Assembly (NCBI GenBank): GCA_963668655.2
Contig: CAXXPQ010000004.1
Coordinates: forward strand, 682,001-746,000
Direction: 5' to 3'
DNA from: G963668655 sp963668655
GTDB taxonomy: Bacteria; Myxococcota_A; SURF-8
DNA length: 64,000 nt
The notes beneath the pieces are model-generated. The model was not told where the DNA came from. It did no database searches and saw nothing but the letters and a program-made list of their open reading frames with translations. The translations under genes and the position numbers were made by a program. This document shows, piece after piece, positions 51,280 to 60,408 of this stretch (position 1 is the stretch's first letter; the number at the start of each line of letters is the position of its first letter).

Positions 51280-52875
51280 ATGAGCCTGGCAGACTTTCTG
51301 ACCTATTCCATTTTGATCGGTGGAGTAATCTCCCTGGTGATGATTATCTGGAGTTACATCAAGGGACTGAAAGAATCTCCACGAGACATGTGGTTCCTGT
51401 TCATTTACAAGTTCATCGAATATTCCGCCTACGGCGCGATGAATATCGCCATCATTCTCTGGCTGTCGCGCGACTGTGGTCTGGGTGATGTCATGGCGGG
51501 ATCCTACATCGCCGCCTGGTCCATGATGTTATCCGTCGTCGCCATGGTGGCGGGAGCCCTGGTGGACACCATCGGGATTCGCCGAACCCTGGTTATCAGC
51601 GTGGTTTTCCTTCTGGTTTCACGCTTTTTCATGAGTTGGCTGACCAATCCGGCGGCTGTCTTCATCCTGGGATTCGTACCCATGGCCATCGGTTTCGCCA
51701 TCGTCGGACCGCTGGTTTCGGTGGCCATCAAGCGCTATACCACCAAGGAAGGCGCGGCGCTGGGTTTCGGTCTGTTTTACGTCATCATGAACATCGCCTA
51801 TGCCGTGGGAGGCTTCTTTTTCGACTGGATCCGCGATTTCTACGGAGCTCGTGACGCGGCTGGGAAGATCATCGATGAAAACGCCGGTACCATGCTGTTC
51901 GGTATGCATTTCTCCACCTACCAGATGATTTTCATATTCGGTCTCGGCGCCACCGCCATCAGTTTCATCGTGCTGTTCCTGATCCGTGACGGCGTGGAGA
52001 TCGGCGACGACGACAAGGTCGTCTATAAACCCATCAAACAGTACGGCAGCGGAACGGAAGCCATCAAGAGCGCCGCCAAGGAAACCTGGCAACTCATCAG
52101 CAGCGTCATCCGCGAAAAATATTTCTGGATCTTCATCGGCCTGTTATCCCTTACGCTTTTCGTTCGCTTCATCTTCTTCCACTTTCATTACACCTTCCCG
52201 AAGTACGGCGTCCGCGTTTTGGGAGAAGGCGCGAAAATCGGCTCGATTTACGGCGTATTGAATCCCGTCCTGGTGATCTACCTGGTTCCCCTGGTGGCCT
52301 ACTTCACCAAGAAAACCAGTTCCTACAAAATGATGATTATCGGTTCCACGGTGTCCGCCTTGTCCTGTTTTATCGCCGCACTGCCCGCCGGGTGGTTCGA
52401 ACCGCTCACGAACTCCGTTTTGGGAGAGATGATTTTCGTTCGCTGGCTGGGAATGGCCGACAGCCTGCCCGAACTGATGAAGTCCCCACCCGTGGTCGAA
52501 TACTGGCCCCTGATCTTCTTCATCACGGCCTTCACCGTGGGAGAAGCCATCTGGTCGCCCCGCTTGATGCAATTCACGGCGGAGATCGCGCCCAAGGGGC
52601 GGGAGGGGACGTACATCGCCCTGTCCGTGCTGCCCTGGTTCGCGGCCAAGTTCGTGGTCGGACCCATGTCCGGTCTGCTGGTGGGCGCCTATACCCCGGT
52701 GGACGAAGCCGGGAAATCCCTGGCCCCCTACACCGACCACCACATGGTCTGGATCTGGATCGGCGGCATGGCGGTGTTCTCTCCCATCGGCCTTCTACTG
52801 TTCCGCAAATGGTTCCATAAACAGACCGAGGCGCGGGCGCTGGAAGACGCCGAGAAAGAAGCATCCGCCACCTGA
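51280..52875 (+). CDS. MFS transporter
   Basis: 531 residues with at least twelve hydrophobic helices. The loop between helices 2 and 3 reads GALVDTIGIRRTLV, the MFS motif A in the form GxLxDxxGxRR, and a large cytoplasmic loop with positive and amphipathic residues divides the halves. FFDWIRDFYGARDAAGK and the C-terminal long helices recall the POT/peptide branch, but the usual POT motifs are not clear, so substrate is unknown. AAAGAGAGG precedes ATG 51280. Terminator follows at 52901. Confidence 0.85.
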   Translation: MSLADFLTYSILIGGVISLVMIIWSYIKGLKESPRDMWFLFIYKFIEYSAYGAMNIAIILWLSRDCGLGDVMAGSYIAAWSMMLSVVAMVAGALVDTIGIRRTLVISVVFLLVSRFFMSWLTNPAAVFILGFVPMAIGFAIVGPLVSVAIKRYTTKEGAALGFGLFYVIMNIAYAVGGFFFDWIRDFYGARDAAGKIIDENAGTMLFGMHFSTYQMIFIFGLGATAISFIVLFLIRDGVEIGDDDKVVYKPIKQYGSGTEAIKSAAKETWQLISSVIREKYFWIFIGLLSLTLFVRFIFFHFHYTFPKYGVRVLGEGAKIGSIYGVLNPVLVIYLVPLVAYFTKKTSSYKMMIIGSTVSALSCFIAALPAGWFEPLTNSVLGEMIFVRWLGMADSLPELMKSPPVVEYWPLIFFITAFTVGEAIWSPRLMQFTAEIAPKGREGTYIALSVLPWFAAKFVVGPMSGLLVGAYTPVDEAGKSLAPYTDHHMVWIWIGGMAVFSPIGLLLFRKWFHKQTEARALEDAEKEASAT

Positions 52876-52900
52876 TCGGCCTTCTTCGCCGTCAACACGA

Positions 52901-52932
52901 AATCCCGGGGCCGAAAGCCTCGGGATTTTTCG
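52901..52932 (+). terminator. Rho-independent terminator after the MFS gene
   Basis: AATCCCGGGGC-CGAAA-GCCTCGGGATT then TTTCG, 25 bases after the stop codon. Confidence 0.85.
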
Positions 52933-52958
52933 TTTGAACAAGCGGATCGGGAAAAGCC

Positions 52959-53843
52959 TCAGCGAACGCAGCGAAAACCCACCGCTCCGTCCACGGGAGG
53001 AATGGAAGACAACCGGTTGAAAACACGCAGCTTGCGGGCGTAGCCATCCCAGCAGCCGCCCCGCAGAACGTGGATGGAGCAATCCCCGCCCGTCCACGCT
53101 TCGGCCGTTTCGGGCGCTCCCTGATAATTGTCGTGCCAGCAATCCGCCACCCACTCGTACACGTTGCCCAGCATGTCGAAAAGCCCGAAATCATTGGGAG
53201 TCTTCTCTCCCACGGGATGGCTTTGCGCTCCGGAATTGTCGTAATACCAGGCGATTCCGTCCAGGCCGCTTTCCTCGTTTCCGCTGTAATACGACGTATC
53301 CGTCCCCGCACGGGCGGCGTATTCCCATTCGGTTTCGGAAGGCAGGCGAGCGCCCACGGCCCGGCAGAAAGCTTCCGCGTCGGCATGGGAAATCTCTTCC
53401 ACCGGACAATCGTCGCAGCCCTGGAAATGACTTGGATTCTTACCTATTACGGCAAGGTACTGGGCCTGGGTGACCTCCGTGGCCAGCATCTCGAAAGCCG
53501 GAACCGAGCAGGTGCGGACCGGAAGTTCATCGGTGCGGCAGGCATTGTCCACGCAACCCATTTGGAAAGATCCCCCGGAGATGCTCGCCCAAGAGAGCGA
53601 CAGCGGCGGTTCTTCCGAGTCGCCGCCAAATTCTCCATCCGGATCGCCGTCGCTCCCGCCGTCCGGATCCTCTTCCGGATCTTCCGGAAGGCGTTCGGCT
53701 TCCTCGTCCAGATCGCCGTCGTCCGGAGGCAAGGTTTCCCCGTCGTTGTCGCCGCCCGTGTTGTGCGAATCCGTGGAATCCGAGCAGGCGGAAGCAAGGA
53801 CAAGAACCAGCAGGCAGAAAATGAAAAATCGCGTCATGGTCAT
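52959..53843 (-). CDS. Lipoprotein with formylglycine-generating-enzyme-like (SUMF1) domain
   Basis: 294 residues. Lipobox ASAC (Cys20), then an acidic linker (DDGDLDEEAERLPEDPEEDPDGGSDGDPDGE). The SUMF1/FGE fold begins SWASISGGSFQMGC and continues TEVTQAQYLAVIGKNPSHF, LPSETEWEYAARAG, NDFGLFDMLGNVYEWVADCW, RGGCWDG and ends VGFRCVR. In this family some members oxidise Cys to formylglycine in sulfatases; many bacterial lipoproteins use the fold only for binding. ATG 53837 is an equally possible start. It is 22 bases downstream of uvrB on the same strand and may be cotranscribed. Confidence 0.85.
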   Translation of the reverse strand: MTMTRFFIFCLLVLVLASACSDSTDSHNTGGDNDGETLPPDDGDLDEEAERLPEDPEEDPDGGSDGDPDGEFGGDSEEPPLSLSWASISGGSFQMGCVDNACRTDELPVRTCSVPAFEMLATEVTQAQYLAVIGKNPSHFQGCDDCPVEEISHADAEAFCRAVGARLPSETEWEYAARAGTDTSYYSGNEESGLDGIAWYYDNSGAQSHPVGEKTPNDFGLFDMLGNVYEWVADCWHDNYQGAPETAEAWTGGDCSIHVLRGGCWDGYARKLRVFNRLSSIPPVDGAVGFRCVR

Positions 53844-53865
53844 ACGTCCCATTTCATTTGCGAAA

Positions 53866-55905
53866 TCAATGCACCGACGGCCGCCGCTGATCCTCGAAAA
53901 GATCCAGTTTCTTCAGTTCCCGGATTCGGTCGCGCAGAGAGGCGGCTTCCTCGAACTTCAACTGCTCGGCGGCCCGCAGCATTTCCTTTTCCAACTTCTT
54001 TATCGTTTTGAGCCGTTCGCCGCGCCCCATTTCTTTCTTGTCCACCTCCCGGGGCAAATCCTGGGGTTGCAGATAATCGCCCTCGCTGTAAATCCCCAGT
54101 TCCGCCACCTTTTTGACGATCGTCGTGGGCGTGATGCCGTTGGCCTCATTATAAGCGATCTGCTTTCTCCGGCGCCGTTCGGTCTCCCCGATGGCCTTTT
54201 CCATGGATTTCGTCATGTTGTCGGCATAGAGAATCGCCCGGGCCTCCACGTTGCGGGCCGCGCGCCCGATGGTCTGAATCAGCGAACGTTCCGAGCGTAG
54301 AAAGCCTTCCTTGTCGGCGTCCAGAATGGCCACCAGGCTGCATTCCGGAATATCCAGGCCCTCGCGCAGCAGGTTGATGCCCACCAGAACGTCGAACTCG
54401 CCCAAGCGCAGATCCCGCAGGATCTTCATGCGCTCGATGGTCTTGATGTCCGAGTGCAGGTATTGGACGCGCACGCCCATATCGGCATAGTAATCGGTCA
54501 GTTCCTCCGCCATACGCTTGGTGAGCGTGGTCACCAGGACGCGCTGATTTCTATCCACCCGCCGCCGGATCTCGTCCAGGAGATCGTCCACCTGGCCCTC
54601 GGCAGGACGCACCTCCACCTGCGGGTCCACCAGCCCCGTGGGGCGGATGACCTGTTCAACGAATTCGCCTGCGGTTTTATCCAGTTCGTAATCGGCGGGC
54701 GTGGCGGAGACATAGACCACCTGATCCAGACGTTGTTCGAACTCCTCGAAGCGTAAAGGCCGGTTGTCCAGGGCAGAGGGCAGCCGGAATCCGTATTCCA
54801 CCAGGGTTTCCTTGCGGCTGCGGTCGCCCCGATACATGCCGCCCACCTGGGGGACGGTCACGTGGGATTCGTCGATGAACAGCAGCCATTTTTCGGGAAA
54901 GAAGTCCAGCAGGGTGGGCGGCGGCTCGCCGGCGGCGCGGCCGGTGAGGTGACGCGAGTAATTCTCGATGCCCGGGCAATAGCCGAGTTGCGCGATCATC
55001 TCCAGATCGAAACCGGTGCGCTGGTCCAGGCGCTGGGCCTCCAACAATTTGTCCGCCGCGCGCAGCTCGGGCAACCGCTGCCGCAGTTCCTCCTTGATGC
55101 TCTTCAGCGCGTTCTGCCGGATGCCGTCGTCGATGACGTAATGGCTGGCCGGATAGACGGCCACTTTCGGCAGGCGTCGATAGGTCTTTCCGCGCAACGG
55201 ATCGAATTCGGCGATGCTCTCCACCTGGTCGCCCCAGAACTCCACCCGCAGAGCCCGGCTTTCCTCGTAGGCCGGGAAGATCTCCAGAATATCACCCCGC
55301 ACCCGGAAGGTTCCGCGATGAAAATCGGCCTCGTTGCGATCGTACTGGATCTCGATCAGCTTGCGGATGGCTTTGTCCCGGTCCGTCTCCACACCGGTTT
55401 CCAGAAAAAGCATCATGTCGTAATAGGCTTCCGCCGAGCCCAGACCGTAGATGCAGCTTACCGAGGAAACGATGATGACGTCGTCTCGCTCGAACAGCGA
55501 ACGCGTGGCGCTGTGACGCAGCCGGTCGATCTCGTCGTTGATCATGGCCTCCTTGTCGATATGCATGTCCCGGCTGGGGATGTAGGCTTCCGGCTGGTAG
55601 TAGTCGTAGTAGCTGACGAAATACTCCACGGCGTTTTCAGGAAAAAGCTCCCGGAATTCCTGGTACAACTGCGCGGCCAGGGTCTTGTTGTGCGCCAGAA
55701 TCAGGGCCGGGCGGTCGAGCCGGGCGATGACGTTCGCCATGGTGAAGGTCTTTCCCGATCCGGTCACGCCCAAAAGAACCTGATGTTTGCGGGCGGCCTC
55801 CACGCCACGGCACAGTTCCTCGATAGCCTGGGGCTGGTCGCCCGTGGGACTGAATTTGGAAGTCAACTTGAAGCGGCCGGAACCCTTGGACATTTTCCCG
55901 GACAT
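53866..55905 (-). CDS. uvrB: Excinuclease ABC subunit B
   Basis: 679 residues, standard UvrB length. It is the DNA-loading helicase of nucleotide excision repair, receiving damage from UvrA and recruiting UvrC. Walker A GVTGSGKT, the beta-hairpin EYFVSYYDYYQPEAYIPSRD, DEAD-box variant DESH, helicase motifs V and VI (REGLDIPE, QTIGRAARN), and the C-terminal UvrB/C interaction helix (EEAASLRDRIRELKKLDLF) are present. GAGGATC precedes ATG 55905; the upstream ATG at 55923 lacks a good site. Confidence 0.96.
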   Translation of the reverse strand: MSGKMSKGSGRFKLTSKFSPTGDQPQAIEELCRGVEAARKHQVLLGVTGSGKTFTMANVIARLDRPALILAHNKTLAAQLYQEFRELFPENAVEYFVSYYDYYQPEAYIPSRDMHIDKEAMINDEIDRLRHSATRSLFERDDVIIVSSVSCIYGLGSAEAYYDMMLFLETGVETDRDKAIRKLIEIQYDRNEADFHRGTFRVRGDILEIFPAYEESRALRVEFWGDQVESIAEFDPLRGKTYRRLPKVAVYPASHYVIDDGIRQNALKSIKEELRQRLPELRAADKLLEAQRLDQRTGFDLEMIAQLGYCPGIENYSRHLTGRAAGEPPPTLLDFFPEKWLLFIDESHVTVPQVGGMYRGDRSRKETLVEYGFRLPSALDNRPLRFEEFEQRLDQVVYVSATPADYELDKTAGEFVEQVIRPTGLVDPQVEVRPAEGQVDDLLDEIRRRVDRNQRVLVTTLTKRMAEELTDYYADMGVRVQYLHSDIKTIERMKILRDLRLGEFDVLVGINLLREGLDIPECSLVAILDADKEGFLRSERSLIQTIGRAARNVEARAILYADNMTKSMEKAIGETERRRRKQIAYNEANGITPTTIVKKVAELGIYSEGDYLQPQDLPREVDKKEMGRGERLKTIKKLEKEMLRAAEQLKFEEAASLRDRIRELKKLDLFEDQRRPSVH

Positions 55906-56018
55906 GGCGCGATCCTCATCCATGGAAAGGGTGGACAGAAACGAGGCAACATGGTATCCGAGGAATGGAGTCCCTTCAAGGATTTATGAGAGGAAAACTT
56001 CCGAAAAGGAGATTCGGC

Positions 56019-56777
56019 ATGTGGAAATCCGGATTGCCGCTCGTCATCGGACTGATTCTCGGCTATCTGGCCGGGTCGTATGGTTTTTCCCGGGATACCG
56101 CTCCGCAAACGACCGAAGATCGCAAAGATTCGCTTATCCGCGCAGAAGAAAATGCCACAACCCCACCCCTCCCCAAAAATTCGAGAAAACGGAATCTCTC
56201 CAGAAAAGACACGGTGGATCGAGCCGCGGAAACCTTCGAATGCCGTCCGGTGATCCAACTCCTTGAAAACGTTCAGGCGGAAGCCGACGCCTGCCGGGAG
56301 GAAAACGACCGGATGCGAAGCCAACTGGGAAACCTTGACGAAGACCTCAAGCAAGTGGCCGGCGATCCGATTCCCATGCCCGAAAACCTGGATCCAAAAC
56401 ATACCCAGCCGGAACTGATGCGATCCCTGAAAGCGGCGTTTCAGGAAAAAAATCTGAATGCGGAGATCATGGCCGTGGATTGCACCGAATTTCCCTGCAT
56501 CATCGCCGGAAAGATCGACGGTCAGCACGATCACAAGCTTTTCCAGGAATTGATCGACACGGAAGCCATGCGCGGCTACGCCGGTTCCGGCATTTCCTCC
56601 ACGACGGGAATCCAGCGCTCGGAAGATGAAAAAGGAAACGAAGATGTAACCTTTCAGTTCGGTGTTTCGTTCTTTCCCAAGGATTTACCTCCCGGATTGA
56701 ACCGTAAAACGACCGGCCGCCGAACCATGCATCGTCTGAATCAGCTTTCCGACGCCCTGTTTCCTCGTCCGGAATAG
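56019..56777 (+). CDS. Membrane-anchored protein, unknown
   Basis: 252 residues. MWKSGLPLVIGLILGYLAGSYGF is a single N-terminal membrane anchor without lipobox. A polar linker and a helical segment (VIQLLENVQAEADACREENDRMRSQLGNLDEDLKQ, coiled-coil) follow, then a C-terminal domain of 120 residues with ALKAAFQEKNLNAEIMAVDCTEFPCIIAG-like text; the DCTEFPC pair suggests a disulfide. AAGGAGATTCGGC sets ATG 56019. Likely periplasmic. Proteins of this plan occur in myxobacteria, but I know no function. Divergent from uvrB. Confidence 0.75.
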   Translation: MWKSGLPLVIGLILGYLAGSYGFSRDTAPQTTEDRKDSLIRAEENATTPPLPKNSRKRNLSRKDTVDRAAETFECRPVIQLLENVQAEADACREENDRMRSQLGNLDEDLKQVAGDPIPMPENLDPKHTQPELMRSLKAAFQEKNLNAEIMAVDCTEFPCIIAGKIDGQHDHKLFQELIDTEAMRGYAGSGISSTTGIQRSEDEKGNEDVTFQFGVSFFPKDLPPGLNRKTTGRRTMHRLNQLSDALFPRPE

Positions 56778-56855
56778 TCGTTGCCCTTCCGACCTTTCAC
56801 TCCATTTCTCATGTAAGAAACTTACGGGATATTTTTCTAATTGTGGGGATTTTCA

Positions 56856-56884
56856 TTGAACCCTTCCGGGGGCTCTTGTAGGAT
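56856..56884 (+). promoter_or_regulatory. Promoter TTGAAC-17-TAGGAT
   Basis: TTGAAC at 56856-56861, TAGGAT at 56879-56884, spacing 17, about 30 bases before the TIGR02147-type gene. Confidence 0.6.
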
Positions 56885-56917
56885 TTAGTTGTTGTTTTCA
56901 ATGAGGATATTTATATC

Positions 56918-57793
56918 ATGAAAAGAAACAGACTCCGAATCAGCGTGTATGATTATCTTGACTATCAGAAATTTCTTAAAGATAGTTACGAAGATCTCCA
57001 CGCCCAGGACGCCGACTTCTCCCATCGGGTGCTTCAACGGAAAGCCGGTTATTCCGAATCCTCCAACCATTTCTGGCAGGTCGCCACGGGGTACGCCAAA
57101 CTGGGGCAGCAGGCCGCCCAGCGATACGCCCGGGCTTTCGGCCTCGATGCGAAGGAAGCCCAGTACTTTTCCTTGATGGCGGCCATGAACCAGGCTCGGA
57201 CCGACGCGGACCGAAACGCCTACCTGGAGCAACTCAAGCAGGCCGGAGGACGAAAAATGCAGCGCAACGGCAAACTGCTCCGCTACGAATTCTATTCCGA
57301 CTGGATGCTGCCCGCTCTGCGGGAACTGGTGGGGCTGTCGGATTTCCGCGAGGATCCCGGCTGGATGGCCCTGAAACTGGCCCCGAAGATCACCCCCAGG
57401 CAGGCCCGGAACGGAATCGACAAACTGCTGGACCTCGGCTATCTGCAACGGGACGAAACGGGTGCCTTGAAGCCGTGCGAACCGTTCATCGGAGATTGGG
57501 AGGACCGCACGGACAATGATCCGGTGGCCACCCTGGCCATCCGAAACTACCACCGGCGCATGATCCAACTGGGCTCCGACGCCCTGGAGAATCACACCCA
57601 GGACAAACGCCTCATCATTGGAACGACCATGGCGGTAAGCCGCTCCCAGGCCGGAAAAATCATGGAATTTCTGCGCGAGGAAATGAAACAGGTGGAACGC
57701 ATCGTACTGGAAGACGAGCCCGTCGAGACGGTCTGTCGCTTGAATATCCAGTATTTCCCGTTGACTGACGATCACAAAAACAATGGAAAGTAA
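56918..57793 (+). CDS. TIGR02147/DUF4423-family protein
   Basis: 291 residues. The start ISVYDYLDYQKFLKDSYEDLHAQDADFSHRVLQRKAGYSESSNHFWQVATGYAKLG, and FGLDAKEAQYFSLMAAMNQA, fit the TIGR02147 family known from Fibrobacter and Myxococcota. Two winged-helix or HTH-like halves (ITPRQARNGIDKLLDLGYLQRDE) suggest DNA or regulatory binding. Its final codons run into the leader of the lipoprotein gene that follows (about 40 bases to that ATG), and the pair is probably one operon. Members of the family frequently sit beside large surface proteins; the link here supports a regulatory role. Confidence 0.82.
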   Translation: MKRNRLRISVYDYLDYQKFLKDSYEDLHAQDADFSHRVLQRKAGYSESSNHFWQVATGYAKLGQQAAQRYARAFGLDAKEAQYFSLMAAMNQARTDADRNAYLEQLKQAGGRKMQRNGKLLRYEFYSDWMLPALRELVGLSDFREDPGWMALKLAPKITPRQARNGIDKLLDLGYLQRDETGALKPCEPFIGDWEDRTDNDPVATLAIRNYHRRMIQLGSDALENHTQDKRLIIGTTMAVSRSQAGKIMEFLREEMKQVERIVLEDEPVETVCRLNIQYFPLTDDHKNNGK

Positions 57794-57833
57794 TCCCATG
57801 CCGACTCAAACGAAATCATACCGGGGGACGATC

Positions 57834-60329
57834 ATGAAAAAACGAACCATGGCGATCCTGATGTTGTGGCTGCTCGCCATTCTTGTCGCCTGCTCCGAAA
57901 AACAGGTGACTTTCAGCCCGGACGGCGACACGGAGAGCGAGGATCTTCACTATCTGCTCATGGGTACGGGCAGCGGCGACGGAAACCCGAAAGCCGACAT
58001 TTACATGGACTTCGCCGCCGTCAACGAAGTCCCTACCCGGGTGGCCTGGCGCACCATCCGACTCGAAATCCAGGAGGTTTTCCTCCCTGAAGCCGCCACC
58101 TGCAATGCGACGAAGGGAAAAACGCTGTCCAACAAGGACGGAAACATCACCTTGGATATCTTGGAAGGCTCCCGCTCCGGCCTGCGGCTGCAAACGGACG
58201 CCGACATGGACTATTGTTCCTTGGATCTGCATCTGCCCGCCGTAACCACGCCGTTTTTCGCGGAAGGCGTCACACCCAAAGGCGAAACCGTCCGTCTGGG
58301 CCTGCAACTGGAGCGCATTCTGTCCTTTCTGCCTCCGAATGGAAGCTATCGCTGGTCGTCCGGCGAGGCCAACTACTGGCTGTCCGTCCTGGATCTCTCC
58401 CGGATGCTGCCGGAAGACCTGCTGAACCGCATCGTGCCCGATCAGGACGGCCTTTTGCGGATCGACACACTGGCCAACGAGGATCTCTTGGACGAATTGG
58501 AGGCCGACATCCGCAAGGCTTTTGCCCTGTATAGGGATGAAAACCGAAACCGCCTGCCGGATACGGACGAACTGGAGCCTTCCAAGCAGATCGGGCAACC
58601 GAACGAACGCCCCAATACGCCCGTCACCGGCCGCGAAGCCGCCTGCCATGTGGATCTGCCGACCCCGGCGGAAAATCCCGCGTTACTGCTGGACTTTTAT
58701 CACGCGCCCGGCTGGCCCCGGGACTGCTGCGACGATCCCTGCGAATACTGGGATCGCGTTCCCTCCCGCCTCTATCTTTACCGGAACGGCAACTATCGTA
58801 TCGAAGCCGATCGCTGCAACGGCGCCATCCAGGACGATTTCACCGGAACGGCGACCCGCCAACAGATCGACGAAGCTCTTTCGGTGTTGAACGACAACCT
58901 GCCCGCCCTGGCCTGCTTCGAGGGGGAACAAAACTGTTTCGACGCCGACGGCGGACACGTCTATCTGTACGAGGATGGCTATTCCGACGGCATCGGCTTC
59001 GAATATTACTGCGTGGACATGGAAACCGTGTCGGCCGGTGCCTATAGCGCCTATTCCAGAATACGAGAAACCATGAAAACGCTGCTTCTGGACCTGATTC
59101 AAGCCCAGTTCGAGGAACCCGAATGGCGCAAGAACGCCTGCCACGTATCGGAATCCGTGGATCCGGCCCCGGATCCCCCGATTCTGCTTACTTGGCGCTC
59201 GGAGAACTACGGTCCGGCTCCGATGACGGAAAATTCCTACTTCCCCATGGATAACTACAGCTATTCGCTCACGATTTACCAGGATTACACGGTCGGCATC
59301 CGTCACTATTACGAGAACCAGGAATATCAGGACAATTTCCTGATCTTCAGCGACACCTTCACGCAGACCGCCGTGGAAGAGATGTTGGCCTACCTCAACC
59401 CGCGCGTGGCGCTGTTTCCCTGCCACTTCGGAGAGGAAATCGGAACGTGCTACGATGTCGAAGAAGGAGGCATCCAGATCTTCGAACCGCAATACGACGA
59501 CGGCATCGGCTTTACGTACTTTTGCCTGGAAGCGATGGAAGACGGCGATCCGGCTCTACTGACCGCTTTCTCGGAAATCGACGCCTACATCCGCTCGGTG
59601 TACGAGGAAACCGTGCTGGCTTATGCCGAAAACATGCGCACGCCGGTAAACGAAACCGATGGTTTCTGTAAAACCAACGTGGAAATCGACGATAGCTGCA
59701 ACACCGCAGAGGATTGCATCGGATACCGTGTGGCCGCGCCGGTGAATTGCTGCGATGTTTCTCCCGTAAATCCCACGGACTGCCGTTTCGCCAATCGCCG
59801 GGCGCTGCCCCTGGAAGAGCGCTGTACGGCGGACGCCGCCTGCGACACCGTGCCGTTCTTCTGCTACGAGGGCCACTGCCTGCCCGGATACATGGCCACG
59901 GACTGCACGTCCACCGACGATTGTAAACTGGTGGAGACGGAATGCGCCTGCGTGGCCATGAACACGGAAATGGATACGGAGAACTATTTTCCGAACTTCA
60001 CCGCCGATTCCTGCGCGGAAGACGCCTGCCCGGAAAGCGCCCGCCCGCTCTGTCTGGTGAACGGCGACGGCGAAGGCCAGTGCGTCGCCGTGGGCGAATA
60101 CATGGATCCGTTCATCGAAACCTATTGCGACTGGGCAGTTAGCTTCTGCGACAGCATGGGCATCTGCGATCGGGAAGCCTGCATTTCCGGTTTGAAGGCG
60201 AACGACTACACCCAGGCCGCCAGCCAGTGGCTGTTGATCCAGGCCGCCCCCCTGGCCTCCACCTTCGGCGGATTCATGTCCGGTCCGGGAGCCGGATGGA
60301 TGGAATGCCTGACCGTGTCCTGTCCGTAA
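57834..60329 (+). CDS. Large Cys-containing lipoprotein paired with the TIGR02147-type gene
   Basis: 831 residues. Lipobox LVAC (Cys20), then an SPDGDTESED linker shorter than in relatives. Residues 25-250 carry a DUF4382-like beta domain (KADIYMDFAAVNEVPTRVAWRTIRLEIQEVFLP). Two tandem homologous modules follow, each with a RLYLYRNGNYRIEADRC- or YSLTIYQDYTVGIRHYY-type core and an x-DDGIGF-x-Y-x-C motif (VYLYEDGYSDGIGFEYYC, IQIFEPQYDDGIGFTYFC). A Cys-rich C-terminal part of about 200 residues ends MECLTVSCP. GGGGGA lies 6 bases before ATG 57834. The modules look duplicated inside the gene. No activity is known. Confidence 0.8.
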   Translation: MKKRTMAILMLWLLAILVACSEKQVTFSPDGDTESEDLHYLLMGTGSGDGNPKADIYMDFAAVNEVPTRVAWRTIRLEIQEVFLPEAATCNATKGKTLSNKDGNITLDILEGSRSGLRLQTDADMDYCSLDLHLPAVTTPFFAEGVTPKGETVRLGLQLERILSFLPPNGSYRWSSGEANYWLSVLDLSRMLPEDLLNRIVPDQDGLLRIDTLANEDLLDELEADIRKAFALYRDENRNRLPDTDELEPSKQIGQPNERPNTPVTGREAACHVDLPTPAENPALLLDFYHAPGWPRDCCDDPCEYWDRVPSRLYLYRNGNYRIEADRCNGAIQDDFTGTATRQQIDEALSVLNDNLPALACFEGEQNCFDADGGHVYLYEDGYSDGIGFEYYCVDMETVSAGAYSAYSRIRETMKTLLLDLIQAQFEEPEWRKNACHVSESVDPAPDPPILLTWRSENYGPAPMTENSYFPMDNYSYSLTIYQDYTVGIRHYYENQEYQDNFLIFSDTFTQTAVEEMLAYLNPRVALFPCHFGEEIGTCYDVEEGGIQIFEPQYDDGIGFTYFCLEAMEDGDPALLTAFSEIDAYIRSVYEETVLAYAENMRTPVNETDGFCKTNVEIDDSCNTAEDCIGYRVAAPVNCCDVSPVNPTDCRFANRRALPLEERCTADAACDTVPFFCYEGHCLPGYMATDCTSTDDCKLVETECACVAMNTEMDTENYFPNFTADSCAEDACPESARPLCLVNGDGEGQCVAVGEYMDPFIETYCDWAVSFCDSMGICDREACISGLKANDYTQAASQWLLIQAAPLASTFGGFMSGPGAGWMECLTVSCP

Positions 60330-60372
60330 GAAAGCCCCCTTGCCGAACGACAACCCGAGTCACTCCCCGCCC

Positions 60373-60408
60373 GCTCTCCCACGTCTTTAAACGTGGGAGA
60401 GCGTTTTC
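60373..60408 (+). terminator. Rho-independent terminator overlapping the GMC gene end
   Basis: GCTCTCCCACGT-CTTTAA-ACGTGGGAGAGC, a 12-bp stem, then GTTTTC. The stop codon of the convergent oxidoreductase lies in its loop. Confidence 0.88.
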
